Origin: Muricea muricata
Taxonomy: Eukaryota > Cnidaria > Anthozoa > Malacalcyonacea > Plexauridae
DNA: 64,000 nucleotides
Assembly (NCBI GenBank): GCA_963855995.1
Contig: OY979718.1
Location: 26,712,282-26,776,281 of the forward strand
Direction of reading: 5' to 3'
The notes below the pieces were generated by a model. The model was not told the DNA's origin. It searched no databases and saw only the letters and a program-made list of their open reading frames with translations. Numbering within the stretch: position 1 is the first letter of the stretch; every line of letters starts with the position of its first letter. Both the position numbers and the translations under genes were made by a program. Of the stretch, positions 10,890 to 36,637 are shown in pieces.

Positions 10890-11449
10890 ACCGGGGATGA
10901 CAAAAGAACTGTGATTTTCAACATGCTGACTGGCATGGCTTCCAACGCGCCCTGAACAATTGTAATCTATCACCAAGCAAGTCCACCAACATTAACGTCG
11001 ATTGGGAACGGTGGAAAATCTCTCCCTTGGTCTTTCTGCTAAATACATTCCAATGAAAACGTTTAAGCAACGTGGCACTCCTCCCTGGATCGACAGCGAA
11101 GTGAGACGTCTTCTTTCAAAAACGGATTCCTGTCGGAAAAAGGCAAAAAAATGTCGTGCTCAAGGTTGTGGGAAAAATTCCGCGAGCTTCGTCGTGCGGC
11201 TAAGTCATTGGTGAGAAGAAAGCGAACCCAATTCTTCCAAAAACTTCCACTTTTGCTACAGTCCAACAGTAAAAAGTTCTGGTCGGTGTTCAAATCTTCC
11301 ACGAATCACTCAAATATTCCTAGCAAAATAACCTGGGCTCAAGATTCGAAATCAGCTACTACCGATAGCCCTGTCGATATCGCAAATTTGTTAAACCGAT
11401 GCTGTCAACGAAAATTTCTTTCCCTTTGCTTTCGACGAGGATGCCAGAA

Positions 11450-12429
11450 ATCGGTCCACCATCTCAGACATTCCACTAACCGTAGAGGAAGTCAACCTTG
11501 CAATTAATAAGCTCGACGAAAACAAAGCGACTGGTTCTGATTCCATTCCAGCGTTGCTGCTGAAGAACTGCGCAGCTAACATTAGTCCATCTCTATGTGA
11601 TCTCGCTAACAAGAGTTTTTCTTCAGGAGTTGTGCCGTCCGAATGGAAACTAGCCAACATTAGCCCAATTCCGAAGAAAAGTTCTGTCCATGACGTTTCC
11701 AACTACAATCCAATATCTCTACTGTCTCTCGTCTCGAAAGTCTTCGAACGTTGTATTTATAACTATCTTATTGATCACGTTCATCAACAAATCTACGAGC
11801 TTCAATACGGTTTTCTTCGAGGGAGATCTACTACTTCGCAGATGCTGTACATCTGTAACGAGCTTCTCGACGTACTTGAAAAACGAGGACAAGTTGATGT
11901 TGTCTATCTTGACTTTGCAAAAGCTTTCGACAAAGTAAACCATGATCTCCTACTAGTGAAGCTCTATAATTTCGGTATTAGAGGTAAACTTCTGCGCTGG
12001 TTGAGCAATTTTCTGTGTGGACGTTTCCAGAGAGTAACTGTGCTTGGTGCGACATCAGAACCACTTCCAGTTTTATCAGGTGTTCCCCAGGGATCAATCC
12101 TTGGACCACTTCTATTCCTGATTTACGTAAACGATTTACCGGCGTCTGTCTCGCAGGGTACCAGTATGGGAATGTTCGCTGATGACACCAAATGTTTTCG
12201 ATCTATTCAAAGTTTTCAAGACGGCGAAACCCATCAATCCGATATGAATAATATCACTAGGTGGTGTCATGACTGGCGAATGGAATTAAACAAAAGCAAG
12301 TGCGCAGTCCTCCACATAACAAGATCTCGAGAACCGATCATCACGCAGTACACAGTGCATAACCCTCCTATTAACCAAACGACCAGTCAAAAAGATCTGG
12401 GCATGTTCATCACCAGTGACCTCAAGTAG
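11450..12429 (+). pseudogene. LINE reverse transcriptase domain remnant
   Basis: The frame carries the RT blocks in order: NKATGSDSIPALLLKNC, EWKLANISPIPKKSS, NPISLLSLVSKVFERCI, QYGFLRGRSTTSQML, VVYLDFAKAFDKVNHDLL, LSGVPQGSILGPLLF and the catalytic MFADDTK (x-A-D-D). The core is almost complete, but the frame is broken upstream, at about 11390-11450, and stops at 12429 before the C-terminal tail. The coding capacity for active retrotransposition is gone. Confidence 0.92.
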
Positions 12430-12449
12430 AACAAACAAGTGCAGGAAGT

Positions 12450-12950
12450 CTCCTTACCCTTGAATGCATTCATCGACGCGCGACTAAGTTCATTTTATCA
12501 CTGCCCTACCACATTGACGTCTCGTACAAGGAAAGACTCAAGATCTTCGACTTTCTTCCCATAACTTATTGGCCCGAATATTTCGACATGGTCTATCTTT
12601 TCAAATGCGTCATAAGTAACTCCGATCCCAACATATCCATCAAAGCTTTTGTTCGACAAACAAGATCAAATAGCAACAACGCCATCCTTCTAAATGTTGC
12701 CAAGTGTACGACAGTTAGTTGCCAGACCAGTTTTTATATCAGATCTGCCAAAGTTTGGAACAATCTACCGTGCTGTATCAGAGACATCACTAAATCTCTG
12801 GCATCGTTTAAGCGTGCTTTATTTATGTACTATAAAGATCTTACGGAGACAATTTATGATCCTGATGATCCAAGATCTTTCAAGTCTGTGTGTGTGAAAT
12901 GTCACGTGTCCCGTCCACTGACAAACTTGTCAAAAAGACTATGTTGCTAG
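12450..12950 (+). pseudogene. LINE C-terminal tail remnant
   Basis: After a frameshift the sequence continues with RLKIFDFLPITYW, VRQTRSNSNNAILL, SFYIRSAKVWNNLP and LASFKRALFMYYKD. This is the tail usual after CR1-type reverse transcriptases (RS-x-x-VWNNLP, then a FKR helix). Homologous tails occur at 33796-33993 and 45302-45440. Confidence 0.8.
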
Positions 12951-13328
12951 ATGCATGCTCAACAAAGTTTTCTCGATATGTGAACTAATCTTCATTCTTA
13001 ATACAAATTGATGTGGTTACTTATGCCAGTTTCGTATTGATTAGTCATAAACCTCCTATTTCTAGCTTCTTCGTTTGTACATCGAGAGAGCGCTGTTACA
13101 CTTTAGTATAGTAATATTCATTCACTTTGTCTGTTAATACGTCTAAACGTTTATTCGTCTTCCGATCTGTCTGTCTAATGTCAGTCCATCCTATGTTATG
13201 TTTTGTATTGGAACCCCGTTATTGGAGACTTCATCTTTGTGTGGTCATTCCAGCCATTGTGTGCATGACATTTATTTAGTGTATGCAAATTCTGTTGTGT
13301 AATTGTTATTCTAACTGTATCGCGAATT

Positions 13329-27628
<14,300 letters not shown>

Positions 27629-28232
27629 TCTTCTACTTGTAGTGGTGTGCGAGGGAACTTTGACAACTGCCTCCCGCTGTTTTAACTTCCTTACTCAGAA
27701 AACAGCAAATTGTTTGCTTTTATATTACGTTGAAAGTCTTTCGAACAGACGCAAAAAACATACGCTAGACTTGACAAGCTTGGACTAAGGCATTGTGTTA
27801 TAATACTATGCTAAATATTAAACCAATTTCGCTAGATCTTAAATGTCCTCGTTCCATTTTATTGGTACACCGCCTTCTGATTCTACAGTGTCTTTTAACT
27901 CTTACAGCTCGCAAAGCAATTGCCTGCCCACGCAGGGCTTAAGTATCCAAGAGCAAAGCGGTCAAGCTAAGTGGGTATACATATTTATGGCGAAGTGAGA
28001 TTATCGTATTTGCATTTTAATTGCCAAACATGCAGTGAGTTTCTAAGACTCATAACTTCAGAAACGTTGACGTTAGAATAGGATGTTATCTTTACAGAGA
28101 TAGGGCATAATTATCCTAGCACATTTGTTCATATTTTCGTGTATTAATATAATTTTCGTGTAATTTATATAATTCTATTTATATATAAACGAGACTTGGT
28201 CTGGAACGAAGTTACGCGAGAAGCATGCGCAT
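27629..28232. promoter_or_regulatory. 5' flank of the FN3-receptor gene (inferred)
   Basis: This is the sequence upstream of the signal-peptide start codon and should hold its 5' UTR and promoter. AT-rich runs such as TATTTATATATAAACG near 28178 could serve as a TATA-like element, but the start site cannot be fixed. Confidence 0.35.
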
Positions 28233-28417
28233 CAGGGCCGAAACTAAAGCGTTAATTGGGGGGGGGGGGTGCATATTCATATATTCGCGTTCTGCCCGAC
28301 GAATTTCTTTTGAAATCAACGGTAATGACAACTGATTTCAAAAGAAATTCGTCGGGCAGAACGTGAATATATGAATATACACCCCCCCCCCCAATTAACG
28401 CTTTAGTTTCGGCCCTG
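28233..28417. repeat. Foldback hAT MITE with 8-bp target duplication
   Basis: The element is almost one perfect palindrome of 185 bp: CAGGGCCGAAACTAAAGC, a G run, TATTCGCGTTCTGCCCGACG, and then the complement. ATGCGCAT flanks it on both sides (28225-28232 and 28418-28425), the 8-bp duplication of hAT elements. The short loop lies at about 28320-28333. Confidence 0.93.
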
Positions 28418-28425
28418 ATGCGCAT

Positions 28426-29939
28426 GCATATTCAGTCAATCTTTATACAGCAAGTGTTGCCAGCAGAAGAAAAAAACGAAGGAGATATTTGGAAGGGAAC
28501 AGCTATAATAGCCAGGGAAAGGCATGTAACAAGAAAGAATTGCAATCAAACATCGACTTACAGTTACAGGAAAGTCTGGTTTCTCGTCACCAGTCCTAGT
28601 CACTACAGAGTTATAGCTACATGAGATTTGAAAGCGCTGGCAACACGACAGGAGTTAGAAACTTAGAATATAAGTACATGCAGCAATATGCACCATAATT
28701 GAATATAATGTGAACGGTAACTCATAAAATGAGCAAATGATTCTCACTTTCCGCTAGAATAGAATAGAATGTTTGTGTCAAAATTTCTTGTCATGGGCTT
28801 ATTATAATGTTTCGCAAATATTAGATTATTTGACCAACCTCCAAATTTTTGTATTTGTTGAAGAGTAATTTTGGTTGCTTTGCCGTATTAGGTAGTCGCA
28901 TGTCTGGCACTGTTCCCTGAACATTTAGTTACATCCACATTGACTTTCATCAAAATGTATTTTAACCTTTTCCCAAACGTGCTACTTCATACTGGTGGAT
29001 GTGGTTGATATAACTCGCCCCTAAGGGACCCAAGGGTTACAAATGTTGCCTAAGATGTACAGCCAGGGCCGTTGCGAATCGTCTTTGGTTGGGGGTGGGC
29101 AACGAAAATTTACCTGAACTTTTTTTAATTAGGCGTTTTGCCTGAAAATCTATATTTAACTGCCCATAAGCTCCATGCGCCCGTGTTTTGTTTCAAATTA
29201 GCTTGTATATTAATAACGTGTGCCCTTACAATAAAATATCAAATCTAATAATCTATCATAATTTACATGGAAGATTTACCAATACGTTTTCCATTGTCTA
29301 TATGTCGAATTAAGCGATCTTCACATTACTCTTAATACAATAACACAATATAATAATCATAGCTCAATCTCACATTTCATTGGTCAAGAACCCTCATTTA
29401 TAGGATGACAGATCCATGACTGATGGTATTTCAATAATGATCCAGTTCAAATTATCGGCAGCTATGCATGATTTGTTTGATATACAGTAGATCATAATCA
29501 TCGATAACGAAATGATGGGTGTGACCCACCGCACTAGAGAGCTAGCTTAGTTTGCTCAAAATAGCGAATGACATAAGCAAATAAATATAGAATTTGCCGC
29601 TGTCTGTTTAGTCCTAGATTGATAGTAGATGCCATAATGTGGTATAAGAATGTTATACGCTGTAATAGATATGGATAATTAACATACTTAGCCAATTCTT
29701 TTGATGGCAGTTGGGCCACCTTTTTCTTCTTAAAGCGTGATACCGGTATCTTAGAACTGGACAGGAAGCAGTAAAATATTATTTATTTGTCAAATAAAGT
29801 CTTCTTTCTCATACAGTCACTAAAGTTTCTAGTCATTAATTCACAGTTTGTGCCGTCTCCCCTTTAAAAGTGACCATTTAGTAACCAATTCCTTTAGGTC
29901 TAGCTGATACGTCAAGTCTCTTTCCATTGAAAGTAAAAT
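28426..29939. other. No gene recognised
   Basis: AT-rich sequence. A possible hAT left end (CAGGGCCGTTGCG) starts at about 29067, but I find no matching right end. Other open frames are short and unlike known proteins. Confidence 0.5.
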
Positions 29940-31130
29940 GTAGGCTTGCAACTGTCGTCCAGTCATGCTGCTGCGAAGTTAAATTTTCACTCTTTTCAAC
30001 GCGCTGAAAGTTCTTTCATTCTTACAAACAGACGGTGCAGCAGTGAGAAACAAATGGTAAACTCGTCTCGACACATATTTAAAGAGACCATGCTGCCGTG
30101 TCTACTTCAGAGCGAAATCCGCCGGCTCCTTCCGAGAATTCTGAGTGTGGTTCACCACCTTCATCAATTTTTTCTAGGCTTCTCTGTTCATCGAGATATT
30201 GAAAGAAGACTTTGAATTCATTGTAAGGGGTTGCCGAGATGCTTGATGGGAATACAGAGGGTAAAGATGCGACTAGTGTCGTAATATCGTCCATATTGCC
30301 TGGATATCTCTACTTTAAAATTCAGTAGCGTTTGACTCCTTCCGCAAATATCTCTAAAAGATAGAGCCAATCCAGGGCGTTTGGATCGTTCATGGTATTT
30401 CGTATTAACAGCATTTAGAACCTTATCATTGCAGACATAGGACTTTCTTTCGGTTGGACTTGTTCCCGTCAATTTTTCCACCCTACGATTGGTCTGTAGT
30501 ATAGGACGTATACAAATCACAATTCATGTGTTCATAACATAACACGCACAATATACATATACTATTGGCATTGCTAGCCTCTTACATTCACTTGTTTACA
30601 AAATCTAATAATTATGTCATGCGAAGAAAATTGTTAACTTTTTTCAACGCGCTGAAAGTTCTTTCATTCTTGCAAACAGACGGTGCAGCAGTGAGAAACA
30701 GCTGGTAAACTCTCGACACATATTTGAAGATACCATGCTGCCGTGTCAACTTGAGAGCGACATTCACTGCTTCCGAGATCTCTGAGTGTGGTTCACCACC
30801 TTCATTAAATTCTTCTAGGCTTCTTTGTTCATCGAGATACTGAAAGAAGACTTTGAATTCATTGTTAAGGGTTGCCGAGATGCTTGATGGGAATACAGAG
30901 GGTAAAGATGCGAACAGTATCGTAATATCGTCCATATTGTCTGGTGCCTTGGGATCAATAACTTTCAAAAATGGTGGAAAAAAGCTTGTGAGAGATTGAT
31001 ACTTCTCCTCTAAGGTTGAAATAAGGGAATCAATAAACTCAAACACTCGCATCTGTAGAATGGCTTTAAGTTGCCCAATACCGGCGTTGCTGTCTAGGGG
31101 CGGATCCACGATTTTTCGTACGTTAGTCAA
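29940..31130 (-). pseudogene. hAT transposase C-terminal fragment in tandem duplicate
   Basis: The copy at 31130-30612 encodes the dimerisation domain typical of hAT transposases: FKVFFQYLDEQRSLEEF, then LFLTAAPSVCKNERTFSALK and VNNFLRMT (the ER-x-FS motif). A second, frame-broken copy at about 30320-29960 repeats the same segment (MDDITTLVASLPSVFPSS and onward), so the fragment was duplicated. The N-terminal and catalytic parts are absent. A hAT-like end (GGGGCGGATCCACGATTTTT) sits at 31095-31114, at the fragment's upstream edge. Confidence 0.8.
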
Positions 31131-31384
31131 AATTCTAATGATGACGTCATCAGTGATGATTAAGTAAGAAGTAATGACATAATTTTTTTATCAAACTTCA
31201 GATGCGAAAATGCTGTACTTTTTGCATTTAAAAAATAAAAATGTTACGTTTTCCTACGATAGACTGTTTCGCCCTATGTCAGGGCTCATCAGCATGCCTA
31301 GGAAACACATTTACCAAAAAATAGTAAACCGTGATCCGACATGGACAGCCCTTAAAAAAGGCCATACACAGGAACAAGCAGTCT

Positions 31385-31700
31385 GGTTTTAAGGCGCCAG
31401 AAACCCGCCTTCACACCTTTTGCAAGAGCGAAAGGAGTTTGGTTGGAAATGGGTGACAATGTGAGACATTTAATGGTTGTTAATTTGCTTATTTTTCACA
31501 CCATCTCACGTCAATTCCAACCCTTTGCCCCCCAAACTTAAAAGAGCAATCTGGTTATAGGGCGCCAGAAACTCGCCTTCACACCTTTCGCTGCTGCGAA
31601 GGAGTTTGGTTAGAAATGGGTGACAATATGGGACATTTCTTGGATGTGAACTTGCTCAGTTTTTCACACCATCCCAAGTCTGTTTTAACCCTTTACCCCC
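31385..31700. repeat. Two direct copies of a repeat of about 165-170 bp
   Basis: GGCGCCAGAAACCCGCCTTC through TTTCACACCATCTCACGTC recurs as GGCGCCAGAAACTCGCCTTC through TTTCACACCATCCCAAGTC about 168 bp later. The copies are about 80-85% alike by eye. No coding signal is seen. Confidence 0.75.
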
Positions 31701-31799
31701 CTTTACATAAAGATCGTTATGTACGTAAAGAAGCATATATTTGCAACAATCTTACTGAAGACACAAATTTACAGTTCAAGTATTAAGTTTTATAAGCTG

Positions 31800-32400
31800 C
31801 CACACTATGCACATGGGAATAAGTGAGCAGACGTTTACTAATAATGTTATATATCCCAGAAGGCTATGTTGCATATGATTTTGCATATAGATATATTGTA
31901 AAGAGATGCAAGAACTTCCAGTATTAACTAACGAGTCAAATTTAGACACTATGCACATGGGAATAAAGTGTGCAGACGTTTACTAATGTTATATATCCCA
32001 GAAGGCTACGTTGCATATGATTTTGCATATAGATATATTGTAAAGAGATGCAAGAGCTTCCAATATTAACTAACGAGTCAAATTTAGACACTATGCACAT
32101 GGGAATAAAGTGTGCAGACGTTTACTAAAAATGTTATATATCCCAGAAGGCTATGTTGCATATGATTTTGCATATAGATATATTGTAAAGAGATGCAAGA
32201 ACTTCCAATGTTAATAAACGAGTCAAATTTAGTCACTATGCAAGAATTTCTGTTTAGTTATTGCAAACAACAACTTTGATTTTTTTATCAAAAATGACCT
32301 TCTTTATAGATATAGATATATGTGCAGACGTTTACTAATGTTATATATCCCAGAAGGCTATTTTGCTTATGTGTGCAGACGTTTACTGTATTATCTTATA
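31800..32400. repeat. Tandem repeat, unit about 143 bp
   Basis: Three near-identical units start at ACACTATGCACATGGGAATA (about 31802, 31947 and 32088), each with GCAGACGTTTACTAA, ATATATCCCAGAAGGCTA and AAGAGATGCAAGA. Shortened pieces (GTGCAGACGTTTACT) continue to about 32400. Confidence 0.9.
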
Positions 32401-33470
32401 CATCCTAGAAGGTTATGTTGTATGATGTACTGGTATTACGAATGGTAAATCATATGCAATGTAGTTTTAACAACGCTCATACTTCATTTGTTAAAATGCG
32501 CAATCACTGTATTTTTGTACTGTATTAACTTGTACAGAAAATTTGATTAAAATATTTCAATGAAAGAAGCGAGCAATCTCAATTAAATTTCAACCTTGTG
32601 TTCCCAACGGAAAATTTATCAATTACTTTATCTGTATCTGGAACAATTTCTTGATGAATATTCATCAAAGCCAGGCCATTAAGACGTTCTTCGACCATTG
32701 TGCTTCGCTTATAATCCTTTAACACCCTAAGTGCTGAAATAGATCTTTCACACTTGCAAGTGTACCTAAAATGCGAAGTATGACCTTAATGTTTTCAAAA
32801 CCATCAAAATTAACAGCTTTTAATGTTGTGGCCATGTTAGAAGGGCATGGTCCTTCAAAGGTTTTCCAGTATGTGTCTCATAAAGACAGCTCAGCATCTA
32901 ATGCTAATGGGTTTGGCAGATCATCATGATAAAAAGTAGCAACGGGTTTAAATAACTCAATCCAGTTAATTCCATCGCTAAATAAAGATAAAATTTTGGC
33001 AAGAACAATACTTATCCCCTTGTAAATATTAACGCTGTCAGTGTCAAACCGTGTCTGCAAAGATGAATTAAAATGGTCAATGAGGGGGATGGTAACAATT
33101 CTCTTGTAATACTCAGATATGGTCTTGAAAGGTGGGTTTTCTCTTGTAGTTTGTCTACCAACTGTTCTTGGCTTTGATTCTTCGAGACCTACTTTTAATT
33201 AGAAGCTAACTGCAAAGCTTCTTCATACCACATATCATGGTAACTATCAACAGAATTCCTCATCAACATCATGTCATCTTTCAATGAATTTATTAGGTGA
33301 ATACCATCCATTTTATCAATACTCTTTCCTTGTAGCAATTGTGTAACTGGAAGAGTTTCATCAAGAACATGTCTAGTGATAACTAAAGTAGCCAAAAATT
33401 CAAAATGTGAAATACATATTAAATGTACATTTGCATATTTCATATTTCATATTTACATTATTGACACTTC

Positions 33471-33990
33471 CCTGAAGGGGCTTTTCAGTGACAAATTATA
33501 AATCACATTACAGTATCTTTACGAATATTATTATAACATTAACAAAACAATCTTAAACATAAAAAAAAACAGATACCGTACATACAATAACAATAACAAC
33601 AACAATAACAACAATAATAACAATAATAACAATAACATTAACCATAACAATAACAATAACAGCGACCATGACTGTGACTGTGACAGTGAAAATGACAATG
33701 ACAATGACAATGACAATAACAATAACAACAACAACAACAACAATAACAATAACAATCATGACCACAACATCAATAACAGTGATACGTTTTTCCATTTAGT
33801 TACCGAGATATTGTTGAAGTAGTTTATGCTTTAGTTTTACTTTAAAGCTTAGGAAAGAGTTGCACAGTTTTAGAGCAGGATCAATGTTATTCCAGAGAGT
33901 GGTGGTTTTGTAGAGAAAAGTTTTTTGTCCAGCAACAGTTTTGAATAAAGGAACATCTAATTTATGGTTATTTCTTGTTTCCCGGCAACT
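33471..33990 (-). mobile_element. LINE 3'-end fragment inserted in the hAT pseudogene
   Basis: The minus strand encodes a CR1-type tail (KLDVPLFKTVAGQKTFLYK, TLWNNIDPALKL, FLSFKVKLKHKLLQQYLG) and then runs into a repeat-rich 3' tail. CACTTC flanks the insert on both sides (33465-33470 and 33991-33996), as a target-site duplication. It is heavily 5'-truncated. Confidence 0.8.
33583..33776. repeat. AAC/AATAAC-type microsatellite
   Basis: Impure arrays of AACAAT, AATAAC and GACAATGACAAT form the 3' tail of the LINE fragment. Poly-Leu and poly-Val frames across it are artefacts. Confidence 0.9.
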
Positions 33991-35887
33991 CACTTCACGT
34001 CTAGTTCTGAACTAAACTCACCATCTGGGTTATCTTTCATATTACAAAGTGTGTGATATAATGGAACAAAAAGCTCAGTAAACGAATCCAAACCTTCAAC
34101 GCGTTCAACCCATCTAGTTCTGCAAATGTCGCTCAGATGTGTTTTTCGTGTCTCAGTATCAGCACTATGTGTCTTAATATAGTCCTCACAAGGTATACTA
34201 CGTGTTGTGAGAACTGTTGATAAAATACGAAACATCATTAACTTGTTTTAGCATGGTTGTTACCTCGGTTATTTTTAAAGAGTCACAAACTGATAAATTT
34301 AATCTGTGACTGTAACAGTGAGTATAAAGAGCTTTGTTATTCAGCCTTAATATATGAGCAGACAAACCATTGATGCTCTCTGCAACAGAGCCTGCTCCAT
34401 CGTAACCTTGACCCCTACAATCTTCAATGGACAAAGTTATATCATTTAAAGCATCTAATAAAAGTCTAGCAAGTTGGGCCCCACTCAATCCATATTTACA
34501 GGGGAGAAATGCAATAAATTCCTCCCTAATGTTCATATCACTGTCTACAAAACGCAAAACTAGGGACATTTGCTCTTTATGTGAAGAGTCTGCAGCCTCA
34601 TCAGCAATAACAGAAGAAAACTTACTGGACTTGATATCTGCAATAATTGTATCACTAATTACTTGGCCACAACACTTAATTATTTTATTTTGACTTGTCT
34701 TGGAAATATAACTTCTATTCTTACCACAAGTCTTTTAGTGATCTTCTAAAACTTTATCACCTGCTCTAACTCTAAAATTGAGAGATTTAACAAAATTTCC
34801 AGCACCTCCAGTGGAGTAACAGCCTATCTCAGGGTGATATTTGGCATCATCACGATGCCCACGCAATAACAAACCAAGTCGGCCACAAAAAAGAACTGAA
34901 TCAATAATAGGAGCAAGTTTCCTCCTATATTCCTCAACCTCTTTTTAAGGTGAGAATGTAGTACTACCTCAATGGGCTGTGCTGCCCCTGAAATTTGTGT
35001 AAGTAAGTTTGTTAGGATGGGAAATGTACAACCATGTAAATCCATTTCCCCTCTAGTTCCATGCCCAGCATGGCGTTTAAAAGTATATGCAGCATTATTC
35101 CAATAAGTCAAGGGTTCTGAAAACAAATTATAGATTTTCCCAGCCTTACCAGGAAAGCGATCACCAAACAGTACACATGATAAACAATATGCACCATCTC
35201 TACAAGAGGAATAACATAGCCAGGGATACAATTTTAACCAATCATATCTAAAACTCCACCATTGGTCTTAGGGAAAATATAATGCTCATTAGGCTTAAAG
35301 ACATTTCTAATTAAATTACAAATTTCAGAGGTATCCATACCTTTAACCTTTTCTCTATATAAAGAAACATCAAACTTATTCACGTCATGCACATGTTTTA
35401 CCTCAGAAACCGGTACTTTGCTCGTTGCTGGAAGAGAACTGCTTTGCTGTGGTTTAGTAGAAGTTGAGCTAATTAAAGATTTGCTACATGCAGATACTTA
35501 TGCGGCAGTCTCGTCTAAATTATGAGCAGAGAGTGCTGCAGCAGATGGAAAGGTCTCATTTGGGGCTTTGTGTACAATAGGCTGTTCTGCTACAATAAAA
35601 AATTACTAATGTCAGCTTGCTTTGATGTCTGTTCAGGCAAAATGGACACTACTTTTCTTTTCTTGGTTGCCATTGAAGCAGTTGAATATACAGCAGATTT
35701 ACCTGTAGGTTTCAGTTTCTGCTCGTGCGAGGAAAAAAGAAGAGGGACAAAGTGTGAAAGTGATTAGACTGAAAGGTTTCACCTGGTTTAATAGTACCTT
35801 CATAGCAAAACAAAATATGAATATCATGTGAACCTTTCTCAGCATATTGGCGTGGCTCTGGCGTGGTGCCGGTAAAATTTACTTGCG

Positions 35888-36240
35888 TTTACACTACGCC
35901 GTTACAGTTTTGTAACTTGTTTACAAGCACTCATATAAACATAAAATATTTTTAACAAAGCAAAGAAATTTAAACGAAAAGCATTCAAGTTTGCTGTTTT
36001 GAGACTTAAGATTTTTCATTTACAAGCGGCACCAAAAATTAGCGGCGTTTTTGTTTACACAACGCCGCGTAGCGCTCCGTTTTCGTTCTCGTTCGACCAC
36101 GTTCATTAGAAAGCGTGGTCGTGTCGCTACGGCAAAAGTGACGTTTTCAAACAAATCCGCTCCGGTGCTGTGTAAACGGAACGCCGTTTTGTTACTTTTT
36201 TCCGCGGTTTTCAGACCGATCCGGAGTAGTGTAAACGTAG
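35888..36240. repeat. GC-rich inverted-repeat element
   Basis: GCGTTTACACTACGCCG at the left faces the complement of ACGTTTACACTACTCCGG at the right, with further GTTTACAC and GTGTAAACG copies inside (36052, 36172). It is much richer in CpG than its surroundings. The boundaries and target duplication are uncertain. Confidence 0.5.
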
Positions 36241-36259
36241 TCTAAACAAAAGATTACAC

Positions 36260-36637
36260 CTCTGATCGCCACAGTCAGGGTAGTAGGTAAAAACATTTCT
36301 CTGCAAAACAGAGGACAGACCACAAATGCACAAAAATGATGACCACTTCCTATCAGTACAATTTACAATGGCTTCCTGCCTCACCAAGTCATCCTTGATT
36401 AAACCTGTATCCACACTTTCTATGGACGCACATTTAGGTAAAAGATTATTAGTAGTTTTACCAAAGTATTCACTATGCTCAACCACAACAGAGAAAAAGC
36501 AAGGGTGCTGCGAGTAAAAATCTGCATTAAAGAAAAGCTCAAGTGAAGTTAAAACCCTCAGAGTTTCAACTAAACTGTTATCACCTACCAGAACCAGCGA
36601 AACAGCACTATATAAACAATTTCCAGAAGCTTTAGAT
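36260..36637 (-). CDS. Exon with an OTU-like domain (partial gene)
   Basis: A 378-bp open segment with a good acceptor upstream (TTTACATTCTTAG|A) and a GTGTAA donor at its end; phase 2 to 2. It begins SKASGNCLYSAVSLVL, which resembles the catalytic Cys motif of OTU cysteine proteases (D-G-N-C-L-F-R-A). LVETLRVLTSLELFFN, a Cys/Val-rich stretch and WSSFLCICGLSSVLQRNVF-TYYP follow. OTU proteins remove ubiquitin, and OTU-like modules are also common in animal transposons. The Asp of the usual DGNC is Ser here, and a catalytic His is not evident in this exon. The flanking exons were not found. It may be part of a mobile element rather than a host gene. Confidence 0.5.

Larger units (their letters stand above)
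32579..35673 (-). pseudogene. ZMYM1/TTF-type hAT transposase gene, broken
   Basis: Starting at the Met at 35673 (MATKKRKVVSILPEQTS), the minus strand carries, in order: a TTF-type zinc-finger region (CLSCVLFGDRFPGKAG, HAGHGTRGEMDLHG), a DUF4371/RNase-H-like part (CRGQGYDGAGSVAE, THCYSHRLNLSVCDS), the segment ICRTRWVERVEGLDSF, and a C-terminal hATC region ending GNTRLKFN and a stop at 32579. This is the domain order of zinc-finger MYM-type-1-like hAT proteins. Several frameshifts and stops break it, for example around 34930 and 35250, and a LINE is inserted at 33471-33990. Confidence 0.85.

Noticed and set aside
31800..32400. CRISPR-like array
   Set aside because: Whole units repeat without unique spacers of constant size, and the genome is eukaryotic.
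33531..33795. Leu- or Val-rich frames resembling membrane helices
   Set aside because: Translation of the AAC/AATAAC microsatellite tail of a LINE.
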